Shown: positions 44,189 to 53,077, numbered from the stretch's first letter. The stretch: 64,000 nt of DNA from Clostridiaceae bacterium Marseille-Q3526 (GCA_018223375.1 JAGTTS010000001.1:336001-400000); one strand, 5' to 3'. Translations and numbers: made by a program. The notes: a model not told the origin generated them from the letters alone.

Positions 44189-46018
44189 ATGAGCGATAAA
44201 AAAGTACGGATTCTGGGGATCGCACCCTACGAGGGGATGCGTTCGATTATGCTGAAGGCGGCCGAGGCCCGGAACGACATTGATCTGACCGTCTATGTGG
44301 GCGACCTGCAGGAGGGCGCGGAAATTGCGAAGCGAAGCTTTCACGACAATTACGATATTATCATTTCCCGCGGCGGTACTGCGGAGCTGATCGGACAAAT
44401 CACCCCCATTCCTGTGGTGGAGATTCCCCTGTCTGTCTACGATATTCTCCGTGCCATCAAAATGGCGGAAAATTTTGCCTCCCGCTATGCCATCGTAGGC
44501 TTTCCAGGCATTATCAGCAGCGCCAAACTGCTCTGCGATCTGCTCCAGTATAAGGTGGAGACCTTTACGATCCACAATTCCAGACAGGTGGAGGAAACGC
44601 TTCAGATGCTGAAAAAGAGGGGCTACCGCATGATCCTGTGCGATATGATTGCCAGCACCACTGCGAAGCGCCTGGGCCTGAACGCGATTCTGATCACGTC
44701 CGGCAATGAGAGTATCAGCAGCGCCTTCGATCAGGCGGTGAAGCTGTGCTCCAGCTACGCCAATGTGCGGGAAGAAAACCGGTTTCTCCGCGAGGTCATC
44801 CGCACCAGCAGCCAGTCCACCGTTATCTTTGACAGCCAGGGGCAGATTTTTTACTCCTCTCTCCCTGAAAACGAAGAAAATCCTGTGATTCAGGCGCTGA
44901 AAAAGGATCTGCCCTCCGCCTCCGAAACGCCTCATAAAAGCTTTAAAAACATTGACGGAACTCTGTATTCTATTACCAGCCGCCTTGTTTCCTTCTGCGG
45001 GGACAATTATCCTGTGTTCCAGTTTACGGACAGCAAGGTTCCCTTCGCCACCAGCAAATACGGGGTTCAGTACCTGAACCGCATCGACGTGGAAAACAGC
45101 TTTTTCAACAGCTTTTTCAGCGTCACAGGGGCCATCGGGCCGCTGAGAAACACCATTGTCCAGATGGCCCAGACCCAGCATCCCATTATGATTTTCGGGG
45201 AGGAGGGCACGGGAAAAGAACAGGCTGCCGCCGCAGTCTACAATGAAAGTCCTCTGCGGAACAACCCCTTTATCACCGTCAATTTTGCCCTGATGAATGA
45301 TAAAAGCTGGAATTTTCTCACCAACCACTACAATTCGCCGTTTAATGATAATAACAACACAATCTACCTGAAAAACCTCCACGTTCTGGACGAGGAACGG
45401 GCCAGAAAGCTCCTGTCCATTATCGTGGACATGAATCTGTGCCATCGAAACCGCCTGATTTTCTCCTGCGTGTGCAGCCGCAGCGGAGAAATTCCCAAGA
45501 CCTGCATGGAATTTGTGAATCTTCTCACCTGCCTGACCATCCGCTTAAAGCCGCTCCGGGAACGGACGGAGGACATTCCCACCCTGGCCAACCTCTATCT
45601 GAGCAATCTGAACGTCTCTCTGGCCAAGGAAATCCTGGGGCTGACGCCCGGCGCTATGGAGCTTTTAAAGTCCTTCGACTGGCCGGAAAATTATACGCAG
45701 TTTAAACGGATTTTAAGCGAGCTGACCGTGATCACCACCTCCTCCTACATCACGGAGGAAACCTTGTCCGGCCTGCTGGAAATGGAGAAAAAAACTACCT
45801 TCCGGCGCGTAGGCCCCGGCGCTTCTCCCTCCGAAATTGAAGGAGAAAGCGGCGTTTCCCACAGTTCCTCTGTGATTCTCGATCTGAAACGCCCGCTGGA
45901 TGAAATCAACCAGGATATTATCCACGCGGTTCTGGAGGAGACCAAGGGAAATCAGACGGCTGCGGCGAAACGTCTGGGCATCAGCCGGACGACTCTGTGG
46001 CGGCTTCTGAAATCGTAA
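44189..46018 (+). CDS. PrpR-like AAA+ regulator lacking the sigma-54 GAFTGA motif
   Basis: 609 residues. N-terminal PrpR-type sensor domain (RILGIAPYEGMRSIMLK, VVEIPLSVYDILRAIKMAEN), a central AAA+ domain with Walker A GEEGTGKEQ, and a C-terminal Fis-type HTH (NQTAAAKRLGISRTTLWRLL). The GAFTGA loop that contacts sigma-54 is absent; the region between Walker A and B reads FNDNNNTIYLKN, so it likely does not activate sigma-54 polymerase. Ligand unknown (PrpR domains sense 2-methylcitrate or alike). RBS GGGGAGG before ATG 44189. Confidence 0.82.
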   Translation: MSDKKVRILGIAPYEGMRSIMLKAAEARNDIDLTVYVGDLQEGAEIAKRSFHDNYDIIISRGGTAELIGQITPIPVVEIPLSVYDILRAIKMAENFASRYAIVGFPGIISSAKLLCDLLQYKVETFTIHNSRQVEETLQMLKKRGYRMILCDMIASTTAKRLGLNAILITSGNESISSAFDQAVKLCSSYANVREENRFLREVIRTSSQSTVIFDSQGQIFYSSLPENEENPVIQALKKDLPSASETPHKSFKNIDGTLYSITSRLVSFCGDNYPVFQFTDSKVPFATSKYGVQYLNRIDVENSFFNSFFSVTGAIGPLRNTIVQMAQTQHPIMIFGEEGTGKEQAAAAVYNESPLRNNPFITVNFALMNDKSWNFLTNHYNSPFNDNNNTIYLKNLHVLDEERARKLLSIIVDMNLCHRNRLIFSCVCSRSGEIPKTCMEFVNLLTCLTIRLKPLRERTEDIPTLANLYLSNLNVSLAKEILGLTPGAMELLKSFDWPENYTQFKRILSELTVITTSSYITEETLSGLLEMEKKTTFRRVGPGASPSEIEGESGVSHSSSVILDLKRPLDEINQDIIHAVLEETKGNQTAAAKRLGISRTTLWRLLKS

Positions 46019-46114
46019 CGCAGCATTTGTCTGCCGGCCTGCCCTGTCCTTTTCTTGACACCTTGCAGGCTGGGTGATAGTATGAAAAAAATAATTTAGA
46101 GGAGGATCATAAGT

Positions 46115-46717
46115 ATGTATATTGTATGCCTTGATATGGAGGGAGTTCTGGTTCCTGAGATATGGATCGCCTTTGCCGAGGCCAGCGGCATCCCGGAGCT
46201 GAAACGCACCACCAGAGACGAGCCAGATTACAATAAGCTGATGCGCTGGAGACTTGACGTATTAAAAGAACACGGACTGGGGCTGCCCGAAATCCAGAAA
46301 ACCATTGCCCAGATTGATCCGCTGCCCGGCGCGAAGGAATTCTTAGACGAGCTGCGCTCCTTCACCCAGGTCATCGTGCTCAGCGACACGTTCGAGGAGT
46401 TCGCCATGCCCCTGATGAAAAAGCTGGGATACCCGGCCCTGTTCTGCAACTCGCTCAGCGTCGATCCGGACGGAACGATCACGGATTTCCATATGCGGGT
46501 GGAAAACTCCAAGCTGACCACAGTGAAGGCCCTGCAGTCCATCGGCTTTGAGACCATTGCCAGCGGAGACAGCTACAACGATCTGGGCATGATCCAGGCC
46601 AGCAAGGCCGGTTTTCTATTCAAAAGCCCTGAAAGTATCCGCGCCTCTGTACCGGAAATACCGGCCTTCGACACCTTTGACGAACTGTTAAACGCCATCA
46701 AACAGGCCATGGTATAG
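46115..46717 (+). CDS. thrH: ThrH-type HAD phosphatase (phosphoserine phosphatase / homoserine phosphotransferase)
   Basis: 200 residues. HAD fold with LDMEGVLVPEIWIAFAE (Asp nucleophile, Glu in place of the usual second Asp) and ASGDSYNDLGMI. Matches ThrH, which acts on phosphoserine and can transfer the phosphate to homoserine. In other bacteria it feeds serine or threonine synthesis. RBS GAGGAGG 9 bases upstream. Monocistronic. Confidence 0.88.
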   Translation: MYIVCLDMEGVLVPEIWIAFAEASGIPELKRTTRDEPDYNKLMRWRLDVLKEHGLGLPEIQKTIAQIDPLPGAKEFLDELRSFTQVIVLSDTFEEFAMPLMKKLGYPALFCNSLSVDPDGTITDFHMRVENSKLTTVKALQSIGFETIASGDSYNDLGMIQASKAGFLFKSPESIRASVPEIPAFDTFDELLNAIKQAMV

Positions 46718-47094
46718 GTTTCGTTATAATTTCTTTATGATTCCGTAAGATTGGTTTAGAAGTTTTTTAGAGACTGGACAAATATTAGACACATTTATCG
46801 GTTATTATAATCATGTAAACAACAAGAGGCCAATGAGTACAGAAACAGCGCGCATCGTTTCATTGGACTCGCCTAACAACTATTTCCTTTATATAGATTT
46901 TCTGGAACCCCTTTTTCCTTTCCCCCTTTTATGTTTCAGAAAAAAACGGGAGCACTGCAGACAGCGGCGTAAGCGCCGGGCAGTGCTCCTCTTTTTTATA
47001 TCGTTTTATGCCGCCTTTCAGTATCTCTGTGCAGGAAGCTGCGCGGTTCTCTGTCCGCTGACGCCAGAACCGGCATCGGATCTGCCGCGTTTTT
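46718..47094. terminator. Gap with terminator between thrH and methionine aminopeptidase genes
   Basis: The convergent gap holds one clear hairpin: GGAGCACTGC (46949-46958) pairs with GCAGTGCTCC (46980-46989), with inner GGCG/CGCC, followed by a T-run, and an A-run on the other side. The rest (46718-46945) is AT-rich and shows no convincing gene. Confidence 0.7.
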
Positions 47095-47967
47095 CTACCA
47101 GCACAGTACCTCGTGGCCTGTCTCTGTCACCAGCACCATGATCTCCCACTGGGCGGACGGTCTGCCGTCCTCTGTATACACGCCCCAGCCGTCGCTGTCG
47201 TCCACATAGACCTCGCAGCCGCCCATATTGACCATAGGCTCAATGGTAAATACCATACCAGGGGCCATCATCATGCCCGTTCCAGGCTCTCCTATGTATC
47301 CAACCCACGGTTCCTCATGGAATTCCAGTCCCACGCCGTGGCCGCCGATCTCCCGCACTACGCTGCAGCCGTTCTTTACCGCGTGTTCATTGACCGCATG
47401 GGCCATATCTCCCAGAAAGCCCCAGGGCTTTACCTGCTCAAGGCCCAGCTCCACGCACTCCTTCACTACGTCCACCAGCTTTTTCTTCTCCGGGCTCACC
47501 TCCCCGATGCAGAACATGCGGGAAGAATCAGAGTAATATCCCTTGTAAATTGTGGAAACGTCCACATTGATAATATCTCCGTCCTTTAATACCACATCCT
47601 CTGAAGGAATCCCGTGGCACACCTGATCGTCAATGGAGGTGCAGACGCTTTTGGGAAAGCCCTGGTATCCCAGAGGAGCCGGGATTCCGCCTCTCTTTGT
47701 GGTCTCATCGTAAACCCACTTGTCAATCTCCTCTGTAGTCACTCCCGCATGAATATGCTCCGCTACATAGTCCAGAACCGCTATGTTAATCTTGCAGCTC
47801 TCCCTGATTCCCTCTAACTGCTCCGGCGTCTTGATCATATCGTGAGACGGAATAAAATGGCCCGCTCTGGCCGCCTCCTCCAGCTTTTCGTCAAAGGCCT
47901 CGTGGCAGTGCTTGTATTTCTTCTGGCTGCCGCACCAGCAGGCGTCGTTTCTTCCAAGTTTCTTCAT
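47095..47967 (-). CDS. map: Methionine aminopeptidase type I with SEC-C motif
   Basis: 290 residues. Begins with a SEC-C zinc-binding motif (GRNDACWCGSQKKYKHCHE), seen in some clostridial MAPs, then the MetAP core: IINVDVSTIYKGYYSDSSRM (metal Asp), REIGGHGVGLEFHEEPWVG (His), VFTIEPMVNMGG (Glu) and QWEIMVLVTETG (Glu). Removes the N-terminal Met from nascent proteins; the SEC-C motif may help dock it. The leader carries AGCGTC / GACGCT at 48001-48022. Confidence 0.95.
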   Translation of the reverse strand: MKKLGRNDACWCGSQKKYKHCHEAFDEKLEEAARAGHFIPSHDMIKTPEQLEGIRESCKINIAVLDYVAEHIHAGVTTEEIDKWVYDETTKRGGIPAPLGYQGFPKSVCTSIDDQVCHGIPSEDVVLKDGDIINVDVSTIYKGYYSDSSRMFCIGEVSPEKKKLVDVVKECVELGLEQVKPWGFLGDMAHAVNEHAVKNGCSVVREIGGHGVGLEFHEEPWVGYIGEPGTGMMMAPGMVFTIEPMVNMGGCEVYVDDSDGWGVYTEDGRPSAQWEIMVLVTETGHEVLCW

Positions 47968-48000
47968 GGTTCAGCGCTTCCCTTCTTTTCTTTATTCTTC

Positions 48001-48022
48001 AGCGTCAGCGTACACGGACGCT
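48001..48022 (-). promoter_or_regulatory. Small leader hairpin of the methionine aminopeptidase gene
   Basis: AGCGTC (48001-48006) and GACGCT (48017-48022) form a short stem. It echoes the AGCGTCAG leader starts at 6642 and near 20550. Confidence 0.4.
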
Positions 48023-48211
48023 TTTATTAATTTTATAAAATAATCCAACACTTGAAGTCTATCACAGGAAAAGATAAAAAGCAAATTCAGGGGAAGGAGG
48101 CGAAAGAAATTTTCCTTCTCTCCCTCTCTTAACATCTTTTTTACTGAATTTTCCCGCGAAGTCAGGTATAATAAATAGATTATCAATATTTATGACAGGA
48201 GCGTGCGCGTT

Positions 48212-49324
48212 ATGAACAAACACGAAGACAGGCTGCGGCATTTTCCGGCCCCTAAAACCAGGGCGGCCAATATGGCGGTTACTCTGGCGTTTCTCTTTAC
48301 CGCTACCGCTGTCTCGTTTTTCTTTTTTACAAAAATGAAGGAACCTTCTTCCAGTATCAGTCTGTGCTACATTCTTGCTCTCTTTTTGACGGCCCGGTAC
48401 ACCACCGGCTATTTTTACGGGGTGCTGTCGGCGCTGATCAGCGTGGGATGCGTGAATTTTCTCTTCACCTACCCCTACTTCGAGCTGAATTTCACACTGA
48501 CCGGCTACCCCATGAGCTTTATCGCCATGTTTACCATTTCCATTATTACCAGCGCCCTGACGACAAATATCAAGGAGCAGGCCCGGATTATCTCAGAGCG
48601 GGAAAAACTGCTGATGGACGCGGAAAAGGAAAAGATGAGAGCTAACCTGCTGCGGGCCATTTCCCACGATCTCAGAACCCCTCTCACCAGCATTATCGGC
48701 TCCAGCACCGTCTATCTGGAAAATGAAGCCCACCTGACGGATATAGAGAAAAAATCTCTGGTGAGCCATATTTTAGAGGATTCCAACTGGCTGCTGAACA
48801 TGGTGGAAAATCTCCTCTCTGTCACACGCATTAACAATGAAACCGCCAGAGTCAATACCTCCATGGAACCGGTGGAGGAGGTAATGGGAGAGGCTGTCAG
48901 CCGTTTGAAAAAGCGGATTCCGGACGCGCCCATCCATGTCCGGGTACCAGATGAAATTTTAATTATTCCCATGGACGCCATCTTAATCGAGCAGGTGCTC
49001 ATTAACCTGATGGAAAACGCGGTGGTGCATTCCAAGAGCACAAAGCCGATTGAATGCTTTGCCGATTCGTCGCCTGATTTCGTCACCTTCCACGTGCGGG
49101 ATTACGGAGTCGGCATTCCTGCGGAGAAGCTGAATACCATCTTTGACGGCTCCTCCTCCACTGCCAGCTCCTCCACCGACGGACGAAAAGGCATGGGAAT
49201 CGGTCTTTCTATCTGTAAAACCATTATAAACGCCCACGGCGGCACCCTGGCTGCCTTCAACCACCCCGACGGGGCGGAATTTTATTTTAAGCTTCCAAAG
49301 GAGGACTCAAGCATTGTCTCATAA
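48212..49324 (+). CDS. KdpD-like sensor histidine kinase lacking the Usp/KdpD N-terminal domain
   Basis: 370 residues. Four membrane segments of the DUF4118/KdpD type, then the histidine-containing domain AISHDLRTPLTSIIGSS (H-box), and the HATPase domain (INLMENAVVHSKSTKP, VRDYGVGIPAEKL, GMGIGLSICKTIINAHGGT). The cytosolic KdpD and Usp-like domains typical of E. coli KdpD are missing. Start at ATG 48212, ten bases after AGGAG; GTG 48203 lies too close to it. It overlaps the following response regulator gene. Regulates something in response to potassium or another signal; kdpABC is not in the window. Confidence 0.87.
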   Translation: MNKHEDRLRHFPAPKTRAANMAVTLAFLFTATAVSFFFFTKMKEPSSSISLCYILALFLTARYTTGYFYGVLSALISVGCVNFLFTYPYFELNFTLTGYPMSFIAMFTISIITSALTTNIKEQARIISEREKLLMDAEKEKMRANLLRAISHDLRTPLTSIIGSSTVYLENEAHLTDIEKKSLVSHILEDSNWLLNMVENLLSVTRINNETARVNTSMEPVEEVMGEAVSRLKKRIPDAPIHVRVPDEILIIPMDAILIEQVLINLMENAVVHSKSTKPIECFADSSPDFVTFHVRDYGVGIPAEKLNTIFDGSSSTASSSTDGRKGMGIGLSICKTIINAHGGTLAAFNHPDGAEFYFKLPKEDSSIVS

Positions 49325-50024
49325 AATATCTATTCTTCTGGTAGAAGATGAACCAAATATCTGCAACTTTATCACGGCCACACTCTCTGCCCATGACTAC
49401 AGAGTTTCCCAGGCCCATACGGGAAAGGACGCCCTGTCCATCATTACCTCCCAGTGCCCGGATCTGATTCTCTTAGATTTGGGACTTCCCGATATGGACG
49501 GCATGGAAATCATCCGCCAGGTGAGAACCTGGGCCAGCATCCCGATTATCGTCATTTCCGCCCGCATTCAGGAGCAGGAAAAGGTGAAAGCTCTGGATCT
49601 GGGCGCAGACGACTACCTGACAAAGCCTATCGGCACGTCGGAGCTTCTGGCCCGCATCCGCACCGCTATGCGCCACAGCAACCGGCTGAATACAGATTCA
49701 CTTCTGTACAAACGGCCGTTCCAGGCCAAGGATCTGGTCATAGATTTCGACAAGCATCTGGTTACTGTGGGCGGTCAGGAAACTCATCTGACCCAGAACG
49801 AATTTAAAATTATCGCTCTGCTGGCCAAAAATTCCGGCCGCGTCATGACCTACGACTCCATTATCGAGAATATCTGGGGGCCCTACGCAGACGGAGACAA
49901 CAGCATTCTCCGCGTCAATATGGCCCATATCCGGCGCAAGATCGAAAAAAATCCGGCAGAGCCGGAGTACATTTTTACGGAGATTGGAATTGGGTATCGG
50001 ATGATAGAGGATGAGATGAATTAG
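49314..50024 (+). CDS. KdpE-like response regulator
   Basis: 236 residues starting at TTG 49314 after AAAGGAGG, overlapping the kinase gene by 11 bases. Receiver domain ILLVEDEPNICNF, phospho-acceptor Asp in LILLDLGLPDMDG, Lys in DDYLTKPIG. OmpR-type DNA-binding domain (HLTQNEFKIIALLAKN, VNMAHIRRKIEKNP). Works with the upstream kinase. The target operon is unknown here. Confidence 0.92.
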   Translation: MSHKISILLVEDEPNICNFITATLSAHDYRVSQAHTGKDALSIITSQCPDLILLDLGLPDMDGMEIIRQVRTWASIPIIVISARIQEQEKVKALDLGADDYLTKPIGTSELLARIRTAMRHSNRLNTDSLLYKRPFQAKDLVIDFDKHLVTVGGQETHLTQNEFKIIALLAKNSGRVMTYDSIIENIWGPYADGDNSILRVNMAHIRRKIEKNPAEPEYIFTEIGIGYRMIEDEMN

Positions 50025-50033
50025 AAATGTAAT

Positions 50034-50105
50034 AAGGAGAGAGGGAGCAAGTTTTCTGCGCTCCGCCAAAAGCTTAGTCGCTGGAAAACTTCTCCCTCTC
50101 TCCTT
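50034..50105. terminator. Bidirectional terminator with conserved loop
   Basis: Stem AGGAGAGAGGGAG...GTTTTC (50034-50056) pairs with GAAAACTTCTCCCTCTCTCC (50084-50103). The loop CTCCGCCAAAAGCTTAGTCG resembles the one at 6123-6176 (minus strand TTCCACTAAAAGCTTAGTC). Serves kdpE (plus) and gntR (minus). Confidence 0.82.
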
Positions 50106-50116
50106 TTGTCTCTTTT

Positions 50117-50845
50117 TTATATTCCGTTGGACTGATAAATATATAATGAGCAGTTTTCACCGTTAAATATCTGAACTCCCACATACAGAGGCTCATTATC
50201 CTGGGTGTATGTGACACTCTTGATAAACAGCAGGGAGGAACCTTTTTTTACCTCCAGCAGCTTTGCCTCAGATGCAGTAGCTCTGCAAAGTCCAATCCAT
50301 TTTTCTGACGCTGAAACGGTTACTTTTGCTTTTTCATGAAGAAATGAAAATAATGAATTATTATCAAAGGTTTCATCTAATAAAAATGCATATTTTGTTG
50401 GAAAATAGTTCTTTTCAATTGCCACAGGCTGTCCATCTGCATATCTTAGACGAGAAATGGAAATCACCTGGATGTCTTTCTCCAATCCTAATAATTTTCT
50501 GGTTTTGTCATCTGGGGATGCAAGACAATTTTCCAGCATTTTTCCGCCTGGCTCCATTCCCATATACCGGCACATTTCTGTGAAGCTTTGAAGATTTTTC
50601 ATATCCTTGGTGAATTTTGGTTTTGAAACAAAGGTCCCTTTTCCCTGTTTCTTCTCTACCAAGCCTTTTTCCACCAAACCGCTGACAGCGCTTCTCACGG
50701 TAATAATACTCACCCCAAATGTCTTTGCCATCTCGCTTTCAGACTGGAGTCTTTCACCTGGCTGATAAACGCCGCAGCGTATTTTTTCTTCTATTTGATT
50801 CATTAACTGCACATATAAGGGGGTCACTGTCTTTCCATCCAGCAT
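50117..50845 (-). CDS. GntR-family regulator with UTRA domain
   Basis: 242 residues from ATG 50845 (AAAGGA upstream). N-terminal GntR wHTH (GERLQSESEMAKTFGVSIIT), then a UTRA ligand-binding domain (VISISRLRYADGQPVAIEKN). The longer reading to 50917 runs into the -10 box and is unlikely. It ends the minus-strand sugar-amine operon and probably responds to a phosphosugar intermediate. Likely binds ATAAYRTTAT sites at 50911, 58624, 59138 and 61258-61295. Confidence 0.85.
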   Translation of the reverse strand: MLDGKTVTPLYVQLMNQIEEKIRCGVYQPGERLQSESEMAKTFGVSIITVRSAVSGLVEKGLVEKKQGKGTFVSKPKFTKDMKNLQSFTEMCRYMGMEPGGKMLENCLASPDDKTRKLLGLEKDIQVISISRLRYADGQPVAIEKNYFPTKYAFLLDETFDNNSLFSFLHEKAKVTVSASEKWIGLCRATASEAKLLEVKKGSSLLFIKSVTYTQDNEPLYVGVQIFNGENCSLYIYQSNGI

Positions 50846-50888
50846 AACTATTGTTCCTTTATCCTTTTCAATATCATAAAATTGGAAA

Positions 50889-50944
50889 AACATATTAATA
50901 TGTCTCACCAATAACATTATATCTCAATCTTTTATAAAAGGCAA
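50889..50944 (-). promoter_or_regulatory. Promoter and operators of the gntR gene
   Basis: Minus strand: TTGCCT (50939-50944), 17 bases, TATAAT (50916-50921). The site ATAACATTAT (50911-50920) overlaps the -10 region, and the palindrome ACATATTAATATGT (50890-50903) follows the start point. Both suggest repression by the encoded protein. Confidence 0.65.
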
Positions 50945-50954
50945 AGAATTTTCC

Positions 50955-51386
50955 CTATTCTCCCATGATTTGAACTGTATAATGTCTGATTTTAAGACCG
51001 TCAAACTCGACAAAATAAATATCCTGTGCGCTGCCTCCTGCCATTTTCCCGTCAGAAACCGGAAGAACACAGTGATTTCCGCACAGCATGGATTTTAAAT
51101 GTCCCGGAGCGTTGCCGCTGCAGGTTCCATAGCTGGGCAGCATATGCGTATGAACATAAGGGCCGTCGGCAGGTATCAGCCGTTCTAAGGTAAGCTCTAT
51201 ATCCTTTTCCACGCAGGGAAGGCTTTCATTAATCATAATTCCTGTAGTGGTATGAAGCGAAATGACAAAAACGACTCCATTTTTCACTCCGCTTTCCTCT
51301 ACATCCTTCTTTACCTGCTCTGTAATCTTCACCATATGGAATTCTTCTCTGCTGGCAATCTCATGAGTAAAGGACTTAATAAGCAT
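50955..51386 (-). CDS. YjbQ-family protein (UPF0047)
   Basis: 143 residues. Recognised by HTTTGIMINESLPCVEKDI and YGTCSGNAPGHLKSML, with the family His/Asp pattern. The family has been linked to thiamine-phosphate synthase-like activity, but the true role is unknown. Overlaps the amidohydrolase gene by 11 bases, so it is co-translated and part of the catabolic operon, where a metabolic housekeeping or repair role is possible. Confidence 0.88.
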   Translation of the reverse strand: MLIKSFTHEIASREEFHMVKITEQVKKDVEESGVKNGVVFVISLHTTTGIMINESLPCVEKDIELTLERLIPADGPYVHTHMLPSYGTCSGNAPGHLKSMLCGNHCVLPVSDGKMAGGSAQDIYFVEFDGLKIRHYTVQIMGE

Positions 51387-52242
51387 AGTCTCTCACCTCC
51401 ATTCCCAGGAAGACTTTTGCGTTGCCTCCCAGAATCTTATCTAACACATCTTTCCTGATCGGCAGCTTCTCCAGTCCCTCTCTGGTTCTGACCTGTCTGA
51501 ATCTGGGCAGGTTCGATCCGAACATAACCTTGTCCATCAGATTATTCTGGAGCCATCCCGGCGCCATATTCTTCATAAAAATCTGATCGTAATAATTAGC
51601 TGGACTATCCATAAATACAGTAGCTGTATCTGTATACACGTTTGGATATTTGAGCAGCATCATACACAGCTCATCTACCCACGGCCATCCCAGATGGGCC
51701 AGGCAGAACCTGAGGGAAGGGTACTCCATCGCGATATCCTCATACAGAATCGGCCGTCCGTACTTGGACGGAGAATCCGGCTCCCAGCTGAATCCGCTGT
51801 GAAACATCACAGGCTTTTCATACTGCACGCACAGCTTTAACAGCGGCTCCAGCCTCTTATCGTCAGGATACATCTGAAGATGGCTTAAATTAAGCTTCAG
51901 GCCTGAAAGCTTTAACTCTGAAAATGCCTGCTCCAGCTGCTCTCTGGCGTCACAATTTCTGGGATCCACGCCTGCGAATCCGATAAACCGTTCCGGTTCC
52001 AAATCCACCAGCATTTTCACCTCTTCGTTGCTGATAATGGGACGCCCCATTTCTGCCGAATAGTCCTCTGCCAGAAGCACCGCCTTGTCCACTCCCGCGT
52101 GATCCATCACAGCCATGACCTGGCTCATGGGAATAGGAGACGACTTGTAGAGGCCGAAGGCCTGTTTTCTGAATTCCACTTTCTCTTTATCTTCACAAAT
52201 CGGCCCAAACAGGACCGGGTGAACATGCATATCTATAACCAT
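51376..52242 (-). CDS. Metal-dependent amidohydrolase (TIM barrel)
   Basis: 288 residues. Amidohydrolase-2 family: HxH in MVIDMHVHPVLFGP, LAHLGWPWVDELCMML with metal/catalytic His, and MFGSNLPRFR replacing the usual Asp-containing loop. Such enzymes hydrolyse or decarboxylate small ring or amide substrates. Located between the PfkB-type kinase and YjbQ genes. Substrate unknown; within this operon it might act on a lactone or amide intermediate. Confidence 0.8.
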   Translation of the reverse strand: MVIDMHVHPVLFGPICEDKEKVEFRKQAFGLYKSSPIPMSQVMAVMDHAGVDKAVLLAEDYSAEMGRPIISNEEVKMLVDLEPERFIGFAGVDPRNCDAREQLEQAFSELKLSGLKLNLSHLQMYPDDKRLEPLLKLCVQYEKPVMFHSGFSWEPDSPSKYGRPILYEDIAMEYPSLRFCLAHLGWPWVDELCMMLLKYPNVYTDTATVFMDSPANYYDQIFMKNMAPGWLQNNLMDKVMFGSNLPRFRQVRTREGLEKLPIRKDVLDKILGGNAKVFLGMEVRDYAY

Positions 52243-52247
52243 AATTA

Positions 52248-53057
52248 TTATCTTCCTTTCCTATGATATGGCTCAAAAATGCTGACAATCTCAGCCGCTT
52301 TCCTGGCTCCCCGTTCCATACATGCCTGAATATCCTCTCCCCTGATGATTCCAGCCATAAAGCCGGATCCATAGGAATCCCCAGCCCCTACCGTGTTCAC
52401 CAAATTCTCTGAAGCGAGGCATTTCTGGCGGTAAAAGTTCCTTCCATCATAGGCCAGGGAGCCTTTTTCTCCAAAGGTTGCCAGAAGAACCTCTGCCCCT
52501 CTTTCACACCCCATTTTAAGCAGTTCCCTTACCTCCTCTGTCTCCTCTTCGAATGAGAAAATACCGTAATGGATGGAGCTTAAAATCTTAGGTACGTCTG
52601 GATGCTGATACCGCTTGGAAAAATCAAAATATATCTTTGTCCCGCTTTTCTTGATCTCAGGAAGCAGATCTACCACATTCCAGGACAGATCCGTGTGAAT
52701 GTAGTCCTGGCTGCATATGAAATCCATATCTTCCCTGGTGGGCCTGTAATCCGGCATGACGCCTCTGTCCGCAGAATGGTGAACCCTGTCTTTTCCGTTT
52801 AACAGCATTTCTATCACAGCTGTCTTTCCACCGGGAACCACCTGCACATGAGAGGTATCCACCTGTCTGATTCTGCACGCTTCCAAAAGCTGCCTTCCAT
52901 TTTCATCATCGCCTACAGCTGTAACCACAGAAGGCTCTATTTCCTCCACCTGCTCCATCAGATTAAACAGCAGGTCAATGCCGTTTCCAGTGGGATACTG
53001 AATCCCCAGATTTTTATAAACGTCAATACATGTAAATCCTACCGCCGCAAATTTCAT
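52248..53057 (-). CDS. PfkB-family sugar kinase (FrlD-like)
   Basis: 269 residues. Ribokinase-like fold with an N-terminal strand (MKFAAVGFTCIDVYKN) and the C-terminal PfkB motif NTVGAGDSYGSGF with catalytic Asp. Similar in size and pattern to fructoselysine 6-kinase and to the product of 60370-61236. Two such kinases in one cluster could handle two sugars or two epimers. The substrate is not certain. Confidence 0.82.
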   Translation of the reverse strand: MKFAAVGFTCIDVYKNLGIQYPTGNGIDLLFNLMEQVEEIEPSVVTAVGDDENGRQLLEACRIRQVDTSHVQVVPGGKTAVIEMLLNGKDRVHHSADRGVMPDYRPTREDMDFICSQDYIHTDLSWNVVDLLPEIKKSGTKIYFDFSKRYQHPDVPKILSSIHYGIFSFEEETEEVRELLKMGCERGAEVLLATFGEKGSLAYDGRNFYRQKCLASENLVNTVGAGDSYGSGFMAGIIRGEDIQACMERGARKAAEIVSIFEPYHRKGR

Positions 53058-53077
53058 ATCTTTTCTCCTCTTTTCTC

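Noticed and set aside
44117..45445. Long minus-strand ORF of 442 codons
   Set aside because: It is antisense to the PrpR-like regulator, whose domains are clear; no RBS or recognisable protein family.
46833..47141. 102-codon plus-strand ORF
   Set aside because: It runs through a strong terminator hairpin and into the end of map, without RBS.
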